DNA of 35,581 nt from Deltaproteobacteria bacterium. Lineage in GTDB: Bacteria; Desulfobacterota_B; Binatia; UBA9968. Where the stretch lies: the NCBI GenBank assembly GCA_005879255.1, contig VBKY01000177.1, forward strand, positions 1 to 35,581, written 5' to 3'. Below the pieces are notes generated by a model. It worked only from the letters and a program-made list of their open reading frames with translations. It had not been told where the DNA came from and made no database searches. This document shows, in pieces, positions 25,594-34,317 of this stretch; the stretch's first letter is position 1, and every line of letters starts with the position of its first letter. Both the position numbers and the translations under genes were made by a program.

Positions 25594-27696
25594 TCAACCT
25601 CCTAAATGGATTCTGATGTTGCGATACTGGTCCATGACGGCGCGGTCGCGCGGATTGACCACCACTGTGGTGACCGGTGTCTCGACGATGACCGGACCGG
25701 CGAATTCGGCCCCTGGGTCCATCCTGGTAAAATCGTAGACGCGCGTGGAAACGAATTTTCGCTCCTCTTCGAAATAAACCTCACGCTCACCCTTGAGTGC
25801 CCGGGCGCCATCCGATTTATGCAACGGCTCGGCCTTGATATCGGGCTTATTCAATAAGCCGCTGGCAGTGAGCCGAAAGGTCAAGATTTCCTTTCCCGCT
25901 TCACGGTAGCCCGACCCTTGGCCAAAAGCTTTTTCGTACATCTCGTCAAACCGCGCGTAAAGCCCTTCCAGATCCGTTTTCGTGATCGCCGCCGCCCCGG
26001 GCGCGAACGCCACGTTGAGCTCATGAACTTGGTAACGATACCGCATGTCGACGCTCCGGCTGACGTGAATATCTGTTTCGGTGAAACCCGCGGCGTTGAG
26101 ATCCTCAAGCGCCCGCTGCCACAAGCCCTCGAAATTTTCATTGACCCGCGCCGGCGCCACCGGCACGACGACGTGATCCGACTTGCCGTACTCGTATACC
26201 ACGTCGGAACTGATCAGGCCCGTCGCGCCGTGCACCGACGCGGTCAAAGGTATGACCACTTGCCGAATACCCAGCTCCGCCGCATACCGGCCAGCGTGCA
26301 CAGGCGCCGCGCCGCCAAAGGCGAATAGGACGAAGTTGCGCGGGTCATGCCCTTTCTCGACCGTCGCTTTGCGAATCAGATCGCTCATGTGCGAATTGGC
26401 GATGCGATAAATGCCGCTGGCGGCTTCCACTTCACTCATCTTGAGCGGCTCGGCGATTTTTTTGCGGATCGCATCCAGCGTTTTCGTTTTGGTTAACTTC
26501 ATGCGGCCGCCGAGGAAATAGTTTTCGTTGAGATAGCCCAAAACCAGATCGGCATCGGACACCGTCGGCTCCGTACCGCCGAGATCGTAACAGACGGGTC
26601 CCGGCGACGCGCCCGCGCCGCGCGGCCCGACTTTGAGCAAACCGGTTTCCGGATCGATCCAGGCGATGCTTCCGCCGCCGGCGCCGATGGATTCGACCCA
26701 GATTTTGGTCGAGAGAATGCTGTAGCGCAAGATGACCGGTTTGTAGTCGCGCTCGATGACGCCGTCGCGCACGATACTGACTTTGAAGGTCGTGCCGCCC
26801 ATATCGGTGGCGAGAATATTCTTTTCGCCGATATGCTCGCCTAAAAACCGCGTGCCGACGATGCCCGCTGCCGGGCCGGACTCGATGACCCCGACAGCGT
26901 TCTTGCAGGTCGCCTCGATACCCAATACCCCGCCATAAGCTTGCATGATCAGTGGCTCGCGCTTGAGTCCTTTGCTTTTGAGAGTGCTCTGCAGGTTTTG
27001 CAGGTAATTGGAAATTTTAGGACCGATGTAGGCATTGAACACCGTGGTGGCGGCGCGCTCGTACTCGCCGAGATACGGCGCGACTTCACTGGAGAGCGTA
27101 AAGAAGAGCTTGGGATATTTTCTCGTCAAAATTTCCGCCAGTAGCTTTTCGTGGGCGTCGTTGACGATCGACCAAAGAAAGCAGACGGCGATCGATTCCA
27201 CGCCTTTAGACACCAATCGGTCGATGGCTTGTTCCGCGGCTTCAACATTGAGCCGAATCAGCTCCTTGCCCTTGTAATCGATCCGCTCCGGCACTTCTTC
27301 GACCAGTTTGCGCGGCACGAACGGCTCAGGCTTGTCGAGTGCCGAGCGATGGGCGATTTCGTTTTCGGTAAGACCTTCAGCGATCTTGCCGCGCATCATG
27401 TGCAGACTGTCGCCGAACCCCTTGGTCATAATCAGCCCGGTCTTAGCGCCCGCCCGCGTGATCAGGGTGTTATCGCCGATCGTGCAGGCGTGAAAAAATA
27501 ACCGCGTGCCGCTCAACAATTCGTCGGCGCCTCCCAGCCCGAGATTTTGCGCAGCGTCGCCAGTCGCGTTCAATGCCCCTTGGGAAAAATCCACCGGCGT
27601 CGATAGCGATTTGCCGATCGTTACTCGACCTTCCTCATCGACCACGACGCAATCGGTAAATGTCCCGCCGATATCCACGCCGACAACGTAATTCAT
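25594..27696 (-). CDS. hyuA: Hydantoinase A / acetone-carboxylase beta-like subunit
   Basis: ATP-binding subunit of the hydantoinase/oxoprolinase/acetone-carboxylase group. N-terminal phosphate motif GVDIGGTFTDCVVVD, the second ATPase motif LATDMGGTTFKVSIVRDG, ESIGAGGGSIAWID with GPRGAGASPGPVCY and FVLFAFGGAAPVHAGRYA. 700 residues is standard. It activates the substrate by phosphorylation, with HyuB completing the reaction. ATG 27696; it lies 64 bases after the upstream binding-protein gene. Substrate not predictable from sequence. Confidence 0.92.
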   Translation of the reverse strand: MNYVVGVDIGGTFTDCVVVDEEGRVTIGKSLSTPVDFSQGALNATGDAAQNLGLGGADELLSGTRLFFHACTIGDNTLITRAGAKTGLIMTKGFGDSLHMMRGKIAEGLTENEIAHRSALDKPEPFVPRKLVEEVPERIDYKGKELIRLNVEAAEQAIDRLVSKGVESIAVCFLWSIVNDAHEKLLAEILTRKYPKLFFTLSSEVAPYLGEYERAATTVFNAYIGPKISNYLQNLQSTLKSKGLKREPLIMQAYGGVLGIEATCKNAVGVIESGPAAGIVGTRFLGEHIGEKNILATDMGGTTFKVSIVRDGVIERDYKPVILRYSILSTKIWVESIGAGGGSIAWIDPETGLLKVGPRGAGASPGPVCYDLGGTEPTVSDADLVLGYLNENYFLGGRMKLTKTKTLDAIRKKIAEPLKMSEVEAASGIYRIANSHMSDLIRKATVEKGHDPRNFVLFAFGGAAPVHAGRYAAELGIRQVVIPLTASVHGATGLISSDVVYEYGKSDHVVVPVAPARVNENFEGLWQRALEDLNAAGFTETDIHVSRSVDMRYRYQVHELNVAFAPGAAAITKTDLEGLYARFDEMYEKAFGQGSGYREAGKEILTFRLTASGLLNKPDIKAEPLHKSDGARALKGEREVYFEEERKFVSTRVYDFTRMDPGAEFAGPVIVETPVTTVVVNPRDRAVMDQYRNIRIHLGG

Positions 27697-27760
27697 GTGT
27701 TCCGTGCTGGCTTGCTCCTAATGAGCCTTAAATAACCCAATTCCTTTGCGTCCTTCGTCC

Positions 27761-28762
27761 CTAACACCCGTAACCATCCCGGCACTTGATGCCCAGTTCT
27801 CTCTGCGCTTCGCGCAAGAAACTGACGTCGGCGACCTGGGAGATCGCCACCTTGTCAGGGTCGATGCCCAAACGGGGCGCCGTCTGTTGCAAGAAAATCT
27901 TCATGCCTTTTTCCGTAAAGCCGCCCGGATCGTTGGGATACATGAACTGGAGCACCTGCGTCGTCGCTTCACGAGCAATATCCAAATTGAGCTTTAGGTC
28001 CCTCGCTGCGATCTGCGCCGCCTCATCGGGCCGTTGGCGAATCAACAACATCGCCTTGAGATGCGCCCGCAGCCAGCGCTTGATCAGATCCGGATTTTCC
28101 CGGATGAGTTTTTCATTGACCGCGGTTCCCGAAAACGGCACCGGAAACACATCGCCGGAGTGCATCAAGATGCGAAACCCCTTGCGTACTAATTCCGCCG
28201 CGATATCCGGGTTATTCGCGGCGGCCGCAACCTGTCCCTGATCCATCGCGATCATCCGAGCTTTCGCATCGCCGATCGCGATGAACTTGACGTCGCGAAC
28301 CGGATCGAGGCCGAGCTTGGCAAGGATCAACCGCGTGGCCATATCATTAGTCGCGCCAGGGCTTGAGATCGCGATGGTCTTTCCTTTCAGGTCGTCAGCC
28401 GTGCGAATTTCGGGCCGCACGGTGAACTGAAACGTCGAAGTATTGTAGATGAAGTAGATCGCTTTCAACGGCGCGCCGCGCAGCGTCGCGGTGATCGCGG
28501 GGCCGGCAACGCCGAAATGCACCTCGTTGGCGATCAGCGCCGGCACCGATACGCGCGAGTTCATGACGATGACTTTGAGATCGAGCCGCTCGTCGGTGAA
28601 ACATCCCTTGGCCCGCGCAACGTACGTCGGCAAGTAGCCGAAATCCGGCGTCGAGATCGCTTGATAGGCGGGAATCAAGTTCTTCGCGGGCTGCGCAAAA
28701 CACATGCTTGGACCAAAAACTGAAAGCGCAAAAAGCATCGTGACCACGAGACGCCGCATCAT
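27761..28762 (-). CDS. NMT1/THI5-like periplasmic binding protein
   Basis: 333 residues with signal peptide (cleavage near MCFAQP), then GYLPTYVARAKGCFTDERLDLKV, RTADDLKGKTIAISSPGATND and LILAKLGLDPVRDVKFIAIGD, the SsuA/TauA-like pattern. C-terminal LIKRWLRAHLKAMLLIRQRPDEAA is typical. ATG overlaps the stop of the preceding binding-protein gene by four bases (ATGA), so the two are translated together. No permease or ATPase is close by. Position directly before hyuA suggests it senses or delivers that enzyme's substrate. Confidence 0.88.
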   Translation of the reverse strand: MMRRLVVTMLFALSVFGPSMCFAQPAKNLIPAYQAISTPDFGYLPTYVARAKGCFTDERLDLKVIVMNSRVSVPALIANEVHFGVAGPAITATLRGAPLKAIYFIYNTSTFQFTVRPEIRTADDLKGKTIAISSPGATNDMATRLILAKLGLDPVRDVKFIAIGDAKARMIAMDQGQVAAAANNPDIAAELVRKGFRILMHSGDVFPVPFSGTAVNEKLIRENPDLIKRWLRAHLKAMLLIRQRPDEAAQIAARDLKLNLDIAREATTQVLQFMYPNDPGGFTEKGMKIFLQQTAPRLGIDPDKVAISQVADVSFLREAQRELGIKCRDGYGC

Positions 28763-29826
28763 TTCGCCCCCGGGAAGATTTCAAGATATTTTTTGCCCAG
28801 CGCAGCATAGCGCCGGCCGATATCGAGGGCATCGGGCATCCGCACGTCCAGGCCTTTCAATGACTGAGTCTCGCGCGCCGACACTTTGGGATGCGCCGGC
28901 ATACGGTCATGGGCGGCGAGAATTTTCTGGCCTTCTTCTGAAAGCAGATAATCGATCAGCAGGGCCGCAGCATGCGGGTGCGGCGCCGTACGCGTCATAA
29001 AGAGAAAGCTCGGGCGTAGAAATAAGGGTTGCACCGGCGCGAACCATACCGGCGCGCCTTGCTGAGACATGCTTAGTATCGAGTTCAGGTTCGTTTCCAC
29101 GGCGAGATCGTATTCTCCGGCCGCCACCAATTGCGTGAGCAAACGCCGGCCGCGCACATGGTGCAAGTTTTGCTCGTTGAGCCCGCGCATTAATTTCATC
29201 GTGGCGTCATCGCCCATATGTTGCAGCAATGCACCAAACCAGAAATACGACTGGCTGTCCATCGCCAGCTTGCCCTTCCAGCGCGGGCGGAGGAGATCTT
29301 CCAGTCGCCGTGGAGTGTCGTCTTTACTGACTAACCGCGTATTGTAGGCAGGGACGAGAACGTTGATGAGGTATATGTGCCAAACATTTTCTTTGTCACG
29401 AAACGATTCCGGATAAGCTTCGCGCTGCGGCGAGCGGTAGCGCGCCATGACGCCCCTGTCGATCAGCATCAGGATGCCGAGCTCGCCGCTCAAGATCACG
29501 TCGGCCGCCAACTTCCCGGCGCGCGCTTCGGCGTCAACGCGCGCGATGATCGAGGCGCCGGAAAAGCGCGCCACCTGCGCGTTGACACCGGGATATTTTT
29601 TCATGAAGCCGGCGGTCAACGCGCTGGCGACAACTTGATCCAGATTAAGATAAATGATCGCTTCGCCTTCGGCCCGCGCGCCTTCAACTAGCCGCGCCTG
29701 CCGTTCTGCGGCGGGTAAAGAATCCAACAAGGCGATTTTTGACTCAGCGATTTGCGCGGCGCTGTGGTGGTATGCGCACGGGAAGAAACCGAGTAGCACG
29801 AGAAGAAAAATCAGGCGACGGCCCAT
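28759..29826 (-). CDS. Fe3+/spermidine-type extracellular solute-binding protein
   Basis: 355 residues. Signal peptide to about residue 23, then ARLVEGARAEGEAIIYLNLDQVVASALTAGFMKKYPGVNAQVARFSG, the usual opening of AfuA/FbpA/PotD-type receptors, and DVILSGELGILMLIDRG. LLIDYLLSEEGQKILAAHDRMP near the C-terminus is a family hallmark. It is a different class from the neighbouring NMT1 proteins. It starts nine bases after the small membrane protein and overlaps the next gene by four. Iron, polyamine, thiamine or an organic anion are the ligands of relatives; none can be chosen here. Confidence 0.88.
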   Translation of the reverse strand: MGRRLIFLLVLLGFFPCAYHHSAAQIAESKIALLDSLPAAERQARLVEGARAEGEAIIYLNLDQVVASALTAGFMKKYPGVNAQVARFSGASIIARVDAEARAGKLAADVILSGELGILMLIDRGVMARYRSPQREAYPESFRDKENVWHIYLINVLVPAYNTRLVSKDDTPRRLEDLLRPRWKGKLAMDSQSYFWFGALLQHMGDDATMKLMRGLNEQNLHHVRGRRLLTQLVAAGEYDLAVETNLNSILSMSQQGAPVWFAPVQPLFLRPSFLFMTRTAPHPHAAALLIDYLLSEEGQKILAAHDRMPAHPKVSARETQSLKGLDVRMPDALDIGRRYAALGKKYLEIFPGAK

Positions 29827-29835
29827 AGTTCGGCG

Positions 29836-30024
29836 CTACTTGTACCACCTTTTGAGATTTTTGAGATAAACGCCGAAGCCCAGCGCCACGACAAAATACA
29901 AGCCGCTACGCCATGCCGCCCAGCTGTCGCCCTTTGAATAGTTGTCGAATTCCCAAAAAGCGAAGAAAACAAAAAACACCACCGCACTGCTAATGAGAAT
30001 CTTATGGGCAGTCAAAAGTCTCAT
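29836..30024 (-). CDS. Small two-helix membrane protein
   Basis: 62 residues from ATG 30024, seven bases after the MFS stop and nine before the binding-protein start. Two hydrophobic helices (ILISSAVVFFVFFAFW and GLYFVVALGFGVYL) flank a short polar loop with FDNYSKGDSW; the C-terminus is basic (KNLKRWYK), a cytosolic anchor. No family recognised. The open frame reaches 30108, but the added part only overlaps the MFS gene and is Arg/Cys-rich. Its tight packing between two genes supports it as a real gene. Confidence 0.6.
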   Translation of the reverse strand: MRLLTAHKILISSAVVFFVFFAFWEFDNYSKGDSWAAWRSGLYFVVALGFGVYLKNLKRWYK

Positions 30025-30031
30025 CCGACCA

Positions 30032-31468
30032 TCAACGCGCAGGCGCCGGCTGCAACACCGGCACCGGCCGACTATCGTAGCGCACAAAGTAGAGATAATA
30101 GAGCACAAACGCCGTCGCCAACACGCCGCCGCCGATCAAGTAAGCGGTTTGCCAATCGCCCATGGCCATCAATGGCCCAGCTAATCCGGCGCCGATCCCC
30201 ATGGGAAACTCGACGAATGCGTGCATGATGCCGTTGGTCGTGCCACGCTCGCGCTCTTTTACGACCTCCATGGCAAACAGACTATAGATCGGATCGGAAA
30301 TTCCTTTGTTCGGATACGGTCCGCCGACGAGAAGAATCGTGATCACGTAAAGTACACCGGCCCACACGATATTTTGCGACATTCCCAGCAGAACCAACGC
30401 CGGGATACCGAGCAGTTTCACCAGGGTCACCGTGCGCACTCGTCCCCAGCGCTGGACGATCAGCGGCGTGAATAACGTCAGCAGCGCGGAAGCAATGGAA
30501 CCTGCGGCGAAGATCATGCCGATCTGCGTCGTCGTCGCGTTGAGATGTTGGTCGAAGAAAAGATTATAGAACGGCGCCGAAAAACCCATGGCGAAGCCGA
30601 CCAAACCCTCGGTCATCGCGAGCATGCCGATGCGCCCATAGCTCTCGATGCCCTTGACCCAGCGGCGAATGTCGATGGGTTTCCATTCCTCGCGAATTAA
30701 ATAGATCGGAATCACCGAGCACAGCATGATCGGAACAGCACAAAGCAACGCACCGCGAAGAGCCGGCGCGCTCTCGGGGCTCACGTGAAAAAGCGACGCG
30801 AACAATAACGGCAACAAGCCGCCGGCCAGGTTACCGACGCTCGCCGCGCCTACTTGGATGCCGCCGTTGAGGCTGAACAGATGCACGCGTTCATCCTCCC
30901 GACTTTGCTCCACCATGAACGGCGGTCCGACGATGGCGTGGCCCCCTTCGAAAAGTCCGATAATGCCGGCGAGAACCAGTAGCAATGTTGGGTCGGTGAC
31001 GAAAATGACCGTTGTGGTGGCGAGCAAATTGCCGCTGTAGCCGATCAAGAAAACCCGTCGCCGTCCGAATAAGTCGGAAAGGATGCCGGAGGGAATGACG
31101 GATAGACCATGACAGGTCCAATTGATCGCAGCGAATTGAGCCACAAAGAGCATGTCGAAGCCGACGGCAAGCAGGTACAGATTGAACAGCAGGCGGAGCA
31201 AGCTCACCGACAACCCGCTGAACGGACTGCGCAAAAGCAGCAAGCGCGCATTGCGGCTGAAACCGCTGAAGCGCTCGCCGATGAGCGTGCCTTTCTTGGC
31301 TTGTCGAACTAAGACGAAGGCAATGACGAGCAGCAGCGCGCCGGCAACCAGCCAAACCCATAACGGCGCCACGAACCTCGACCCGCTCGGGTCATGTTCG
31401 CCGTGCGCCCAGGCAAGTGAAGATGGTAAGAGAAAACAAAGTGCGATTGGGTTTGCCCAGCGCTTTAT
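30032..31468 (-). CDS. MFS transporter with N-terminal signal-like segment
   Basis: Major facilitator superfamily permease. It shows an N-terminal helix ([18 protein letters not shown]), then 12 helices with the A-motif-like loop [17 protein letters not shown] and the mid-protein [15 protein letters not shown]. The first usable start is GTG 31372, but the frame runs upstream through a very good signal peptide, [20 protein letters not shown], then HGEHDPSG. An AAGGAGG at 31476-31482 sits seven bases before an ATA at 31466-31468, exactly where ATG is expected, and a stop lies just upstream. I therefore place the start at that ATA, as a rare start or an ATG changed by mutation or error. Substrate unknown. 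It is the first gene of the run that includes the binding proteins and HyuAB. Confidence 0.8.
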   Translation of the reverse strand: MKRWANPIALCFLLPSSLAWAHGEHDPSGSRFVAPLWVWLVAGALLLVIAFVLVRQAKKGTLIGERFSGFSRNARLLLLRSPFSGLSVSLLRLLFNLYLLAVGFDMLFVAQFAAINWTCHGLSVIPSGILSDLFGRRRVFLIGYSGNLLATTTVIFVTDPTLLLVLAGIIGLFEGGHAIVGPPFMVEQSREDERVHLFSLNGGIQVGAASVGNLAGGLLPLLFASLFHVSPESAPALRGALLCAVPIMLCSVIPIYLIREEWKPIDIRRWVKGIESYGRIGMLAMTEGLVGFAMGFSAPFYNLFFDQHLNATTTQIGMIFAAGSIASALLTLFTPLIVQRWGRVRTVTLVKLLGIPALVLLGMSQNIVWAGVLYVITILLVGGPYPNKGISDPIYSLFAMEVVKERERGTTNGIMHAFVEFPMGIGAGLAGPLMAMGDWQTAYLIGGGVLATAFVLYYLYFVRYDSRPVPVLQPAPAR

Positions 31469-31482
31469 TATCTTTCCTCCTT
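31466..31482 (-). promoter_or_regulatory. Strong ribosome site followed by ATA instead of ATG
   Basis: On the minus strand AAGGAGG (31482 to 31476), then seven bases, then ATA (31468 to 31466) in frame with the MFS gene. TAA in the same frame overlaps the ribosome site, so no earlier start is possible. Confidence 0.75.
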
Positions 31483-31606
31483 AGGATCGCGAACTGAGCG
31501 CATCATAGGACGAAGTTTTCCGGCTGTGCAAGGTATTTTAGCCACCAACATTTGCCGGCAGCGCATCGAGAGGGTAGGATGCGCGGACGATCAGAAAGGA
31601 AAGAAC

Positions 31607-31987
31607 ATGAACAAAGAAACCGTTGTCACGGATAAAGCGCCAAAAGCGATCGGCCCCTACGAACAAGCGATCAAAGTCGGAGAATTCGTCTACACCGCCG
31701 GACAGATTCCCATCGATCCCAAGACGGGGAATTTCGTAGAAGGTGGCATCCCAGCACAAACGCGCCAGGTGCTGGAAAATCTCAAAGCCGTGCTGGAAGC
31801 CGCGGGCTCTTCGCTGGATCGCGTCGTCAAGGCCACGGTGTTTTTGAAAAACATGGCCGACTTTGCCGCCATGAATGAGGTCTATGCTGAATATCTCGGC
31901 AAAGCGAAACCGGCGCGCTCGACGGTCGCCGTGGCGGAATTGCCCCGCGGCGCACTCGTAGAGATCGACTTCGTTGCGTTCGTGTGA
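31607..31987 (+). CDS. ridA: RidA-family enamine/imine deaminase
   Basis: Hydrolyses reactive 2-aminoacrylate and similar enamines made by PLP enzymes, protecting the cell. 126 residues from ATG 31607, behind GAAAGGAAAG; the frame opens earlier (31526) but the family starts here. Motifs: [25 protein letters not shown] and the C-terminal [23 protein letters not shown] with the conserved Arg and Glu. It is divergent from the MFS gene, with 138 bases between the starts. Confidence 0.95.
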   Translation: MNKETVVTDKAPKAIGPYEQAIKVGEFVYTAGQIPIDPKTGNFVEGGIPAQTRQVLENLKAVLEAAGSSLDRVVKATVFLKNMADFAAMNEVYAEYLGKAKPARSTVAVAELPRGALVEIDFVAFV

Positions 31988-32068
31988 GGCCGGTTGATGA
32001 TCTAATGAACGACGCGGCAGCAAACTGCGGGCAAAAGACGTTAATTAAAATTTTCCCCGACTGTTGTC

Positions 32069-32188
32069 ACCCCCGAATGTATGAATCGGGGGTCCAGTCA
32101 GAGTTTTGCCTGGATTCCCGCTAGAAACATGCGGGAATGACGTACTTTGGTACGGGATTCGTTTTGCACAGCAAGCTGTGGAGAATCC
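32069..32188. repeat. Cluster of REP-like hairpins
   Basis: Four inverted repeats in 120 bases: ACCCCCGA/TCGGGGGT (32069-32076, 32086-32093), ATTCCCGC/GCGGGAAT (32114-32121, 32131-32138), CGTAC/GTACG (32141-32145, 32150-32154) and a nested GGATTC/GAATCC (32155-32160, 32183-32188) enclosing CACAGC-AA-GCTGTG. The second is the widespread ATTCCCGC...GCGGGAAT type. The cluster lies between the convergent ridA and zf-TFIIB genes and could act as terminator for both. Confidence 0.8.
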
Positions 32189-32202
32189 AAACCCGTAGAG
32201 AT

Positions 32203-32775
32203 TCAAACTCCGATCAGCATGCGCGCGAGCGTCTGGAGCACCAGTTTCACGGCATTTTTTACCGAGTCTTGGATGGTCTCGTTGCTCTCTTCTTCTCCGC
32301 GCGGATACGCGAACATTCCCTTGGTCCCCGTGACCACCCACGCCTTCGGATTTTGGATAACTTCGGTTAATTTCCCGGCAAGTTTAGCTTGGCCCATCTT
32401 GTTGGCGCGAACCTTTTGCTGCGCCGCTTTGTATTTAGTGAACTGGCCGCGATTGAGCCAGATACCGTCGCACTTTAAGCAACGGCGAAGTTGGATGTCG
32501 GGTGGCAGAGCAGGATCTTTCGCAAAGAGCAGCAGTGCCGTGCATCTTGGACAGTAAAGTTGCCTTTTGTCGTCGATGGGCTGAATCTCGCGAAGCAATC
32601 CTTCATCCGCGGGCTCCAATCGGGCCGCTTCCTCAGCTTGGATCGGAAACAGTTCCCACTTGTCACACCAGATGCCGCCGCATTTCGGGCATTGGTCTAA
32701 AATGATTAACTGGCCCGGATTGGCGTGGGCCGTGACCTCATTCATCTCACGATCGCACTGCGGACAATGAATCAC
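32203..32775 (-). CDS. Double zf-TFIIB zinc-ribbon protein
   Basis: 190 residues with two zinc ribbons of the zf-TFIIB type: C4-x-x-C7 with C29-x-x-C32 (CPKCGGIWCD), and C75-x-x-C78 with C99-x-x-C102 (CLKCDGIWLNRGQ). A Lys-rich linker and a hydrophobic C-terminal stretch (VKLVLQTLARMLIGV) follow. The role of this family in bacteria is not established; it commonly accompanies membrane and protease genes. GTG start at 32775 has TAAGGGG upstream and lies 14 bases after the M48 stop. Confidence 0.88.
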   Translation of the reverse strand: MIHCPQCDREMNEVTAHANPGQLIILDQCPKCGGIWCDKWELFPIQAEEAARLEPADEGLLREIQPIDDKRQLYCPRCTALLLFAKDPALPPDIQLRRCLKCDGIWLNRGQFTKYKAAQQKVRANKMGQAKLAGKLTEVIQNPKAWVVTGTKGMFAYPRGEEESNETIQDSVKNAVKLVLQTLARMLIGV

Positions 32776-32789
32776 TGCGGCCCCTTAGC

Positions 32790-33745
32790 TCACTTGAACG
32801 TTTGAACTTTTGGACCTTGAACCACTGATTGAGGAATACCTGCCATCTGATAGAGCAACATGATGCGCCGGTTGATCGGCGGATGCGTCGTCAGCAAATT
32901 AGCCAGCCCGCCGTCCTGATCGTCGAGCCTTCGCCGCAGGGGATTGACGAAAAACAGATGAGCCGTGCCGCGGGTGGCTTTTTGAAACGCCATGCCGGCG
33001 TCACGTATCTTCCTGCGAGTGTATTGCGCGGCGGTGGCGTCGGCCAAGTATTCGCGTTGCCGAGACACGGCCATAGCGAGTATCTGGGCGAACAGCGGCG
33101 ACAGCGCGATCAACAGCAACAGCGGAATAAAAAGTAACGGGCTTTTACTTCCCAATCGCCGGCCGGAGCGCGAACTGTAGAAGCCACGTTGTCCCCAGTC
33201 GGCAAGAATAGCGATGCCGCCGACGAGAATGCTGACCAGCGTCATAAGCAAGACATCTTCGTTGCGAATATGCGACATCTCGTGCGCTATCACGCCCTGC
33301 GTTTCCTCTCTATCTAACAGGGTTAGCAGGCCGGTCGTCACGCAGATTGTCGAATTTTTCTCGTTGGTGCCCGTGGCGAAGGCATTGGGCGCCGGATCGT
33401 AGATCACGTAAAGCTGGGGCATCGCCGATCCCGACGCCAAAGCCACTTCCGTGACGATATTGCGCAGTTCCCGGTGCTCGGGAATTTGCACGCGCCGTCC
33501 GCGCTTACGATGATACCGCTCCCGCCGTCATACGCGGTCAGCGTCATAAGCGTCGCCATACCGAGCGAGAATATCGTAGCGACAGGAAACGCCGGGCCAA
33601 CTCGCGTGAACGCATCGAAATAGAGGTAATCGATAGCGCCACCAATGAACAGAAAAAATAAAATGAAAAAACCCACGATCGCGGCGCTCCAACGCTGATT
33701 GTGCGCTTGGCGGGCGGCGAAGTCGAGTAACCGCGGCGTATCCAG
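32790..33745 (-). pseudogene. M48/HtpX-like membrane zinc protease, frameshifted
   Basis: Two frames make one M48 protease. The upstream frame gives the N-terminal part from about LLDFAARQAHNQRWSAAIVG, with two membrane helices, through AYDGGSGIIVS. The downstream frame continues RRVQIPEHRELRNIVTEVALASG, and contains the zinc motif HEMSH, PNAFATGTNEKNS and the third-ligand segment REYLADATAA. The frames join best if one base is missing near 33501. No ATG, GTG or TTG lies in the first frame between the LemA stop and the conserved start; CTG 33745 is the only near candidate. Intact relatives degrade misfolded membrane proteins. It is paired with LemA, as often seen. The C-terminal codons are formed by a TTGAAC-type repeat. 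Confidence 0.75.
32794..32822. repeat. Phased TTGAAC-type octamers
   Basis: TTGAAC at 32794 and 32802, TTGGAC at 32810 and TTGAAC at 32817: period 8, 8, 7. Related to the array at 828-859. It overlaps the last codons of the M48 gene. Confidence 0.7.
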
Positions 33746-33759
33746 CGTTGGGCCCTTGG

Positions 33760-34317
33760 CTATCGCGTGAGCGTGAGATTCACTTTCGGCACCGCGGTCT
33801 CCGCTTCGGGCACCGAAAAGAATTCGCTCGGCTGAAACTTGAAAAAGCCGGCGAGCATGTTCGACGGGAAGACTTGCTGCTTGGTATTGTACTGCGTCAC
33901 CAGGTCGTTGTAGTACTGGCGCGCGAAGGCGATCTGATTCTCTGTCGTCGTTAACTCTTCCTGCAAGTCCAAAACGTTTTTGCTGGCCTTGAGCTCCGGG
34001 TAGTTTTCCATCAGCGCAAAAACTTTTCCCAACGACTGTGTCAGCGCGGCCTGTGCTTCGGCGGATTCTTTCACTCCGGTGGCTGCCATCGCTTTGCTGC
34101 GCGCGTCGATCACTTTTTGCAGCGTATCCTGCTCGTACTGCATGTACCCTTTGACCGTTTCGACGAGATTTGGAATCAGATCGTAACGCCGCTTGAGCTG
34201 CACGTCGATTTGTCTCCAGGCATTTTGAACCCGCAGCCTGAGTGCGGTTAGCGTGTTGTAAGTCGAAATGATCCAAATCCCGAGAACAAAAACGATTGCC
34301 CAGATAACAAAGATCAT
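33760..34317 (-). CDS. lemA: LemA family protein
   Basis: 185 residues from ATG 34317, which overlaps the stop of the upstream gene (ATGA) and has GGAGGGG nearby. One N-terminal membrane helix (MIFVIWAIVFVLGIWII) is followed by the helical body: YNTLTALRLRVQNAWRQIDVQLKRRYDLIPNLVETVKGY, AYYNDLV-like ARQYYNDLVTQYN, and FPSNMLAGFFKFQPSEFF near the end. Cellular function is not established; LemA genes often sit next to M48 proteases or TPM-domain proteins, as here. Confidence 0.93.
   Translation of the reverse strand: MIFVIWAIVFVLGIWIISTYNTLTALRLRVQNAWRQIDVQLKRRYDLIPNLVETVKGYMQYEQDTLQKVIDARSKAMAATGVKESAEAQAALTQSLGKVFALMENYPELKASKNVLDLQEELTTTENQIAFARQYYNDLVTQYNTKQQVFPSNMLAGFFKFQPSEFFSVPEAETAVPKVNLTLTR

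Noticed and set aside
24658..25605. 315-codon plus-strand open frame opposite hyuB
   Set aside because: Shadow frame on the opposite strand of a clearly recognised gene; common in GC-rich coding DNA.
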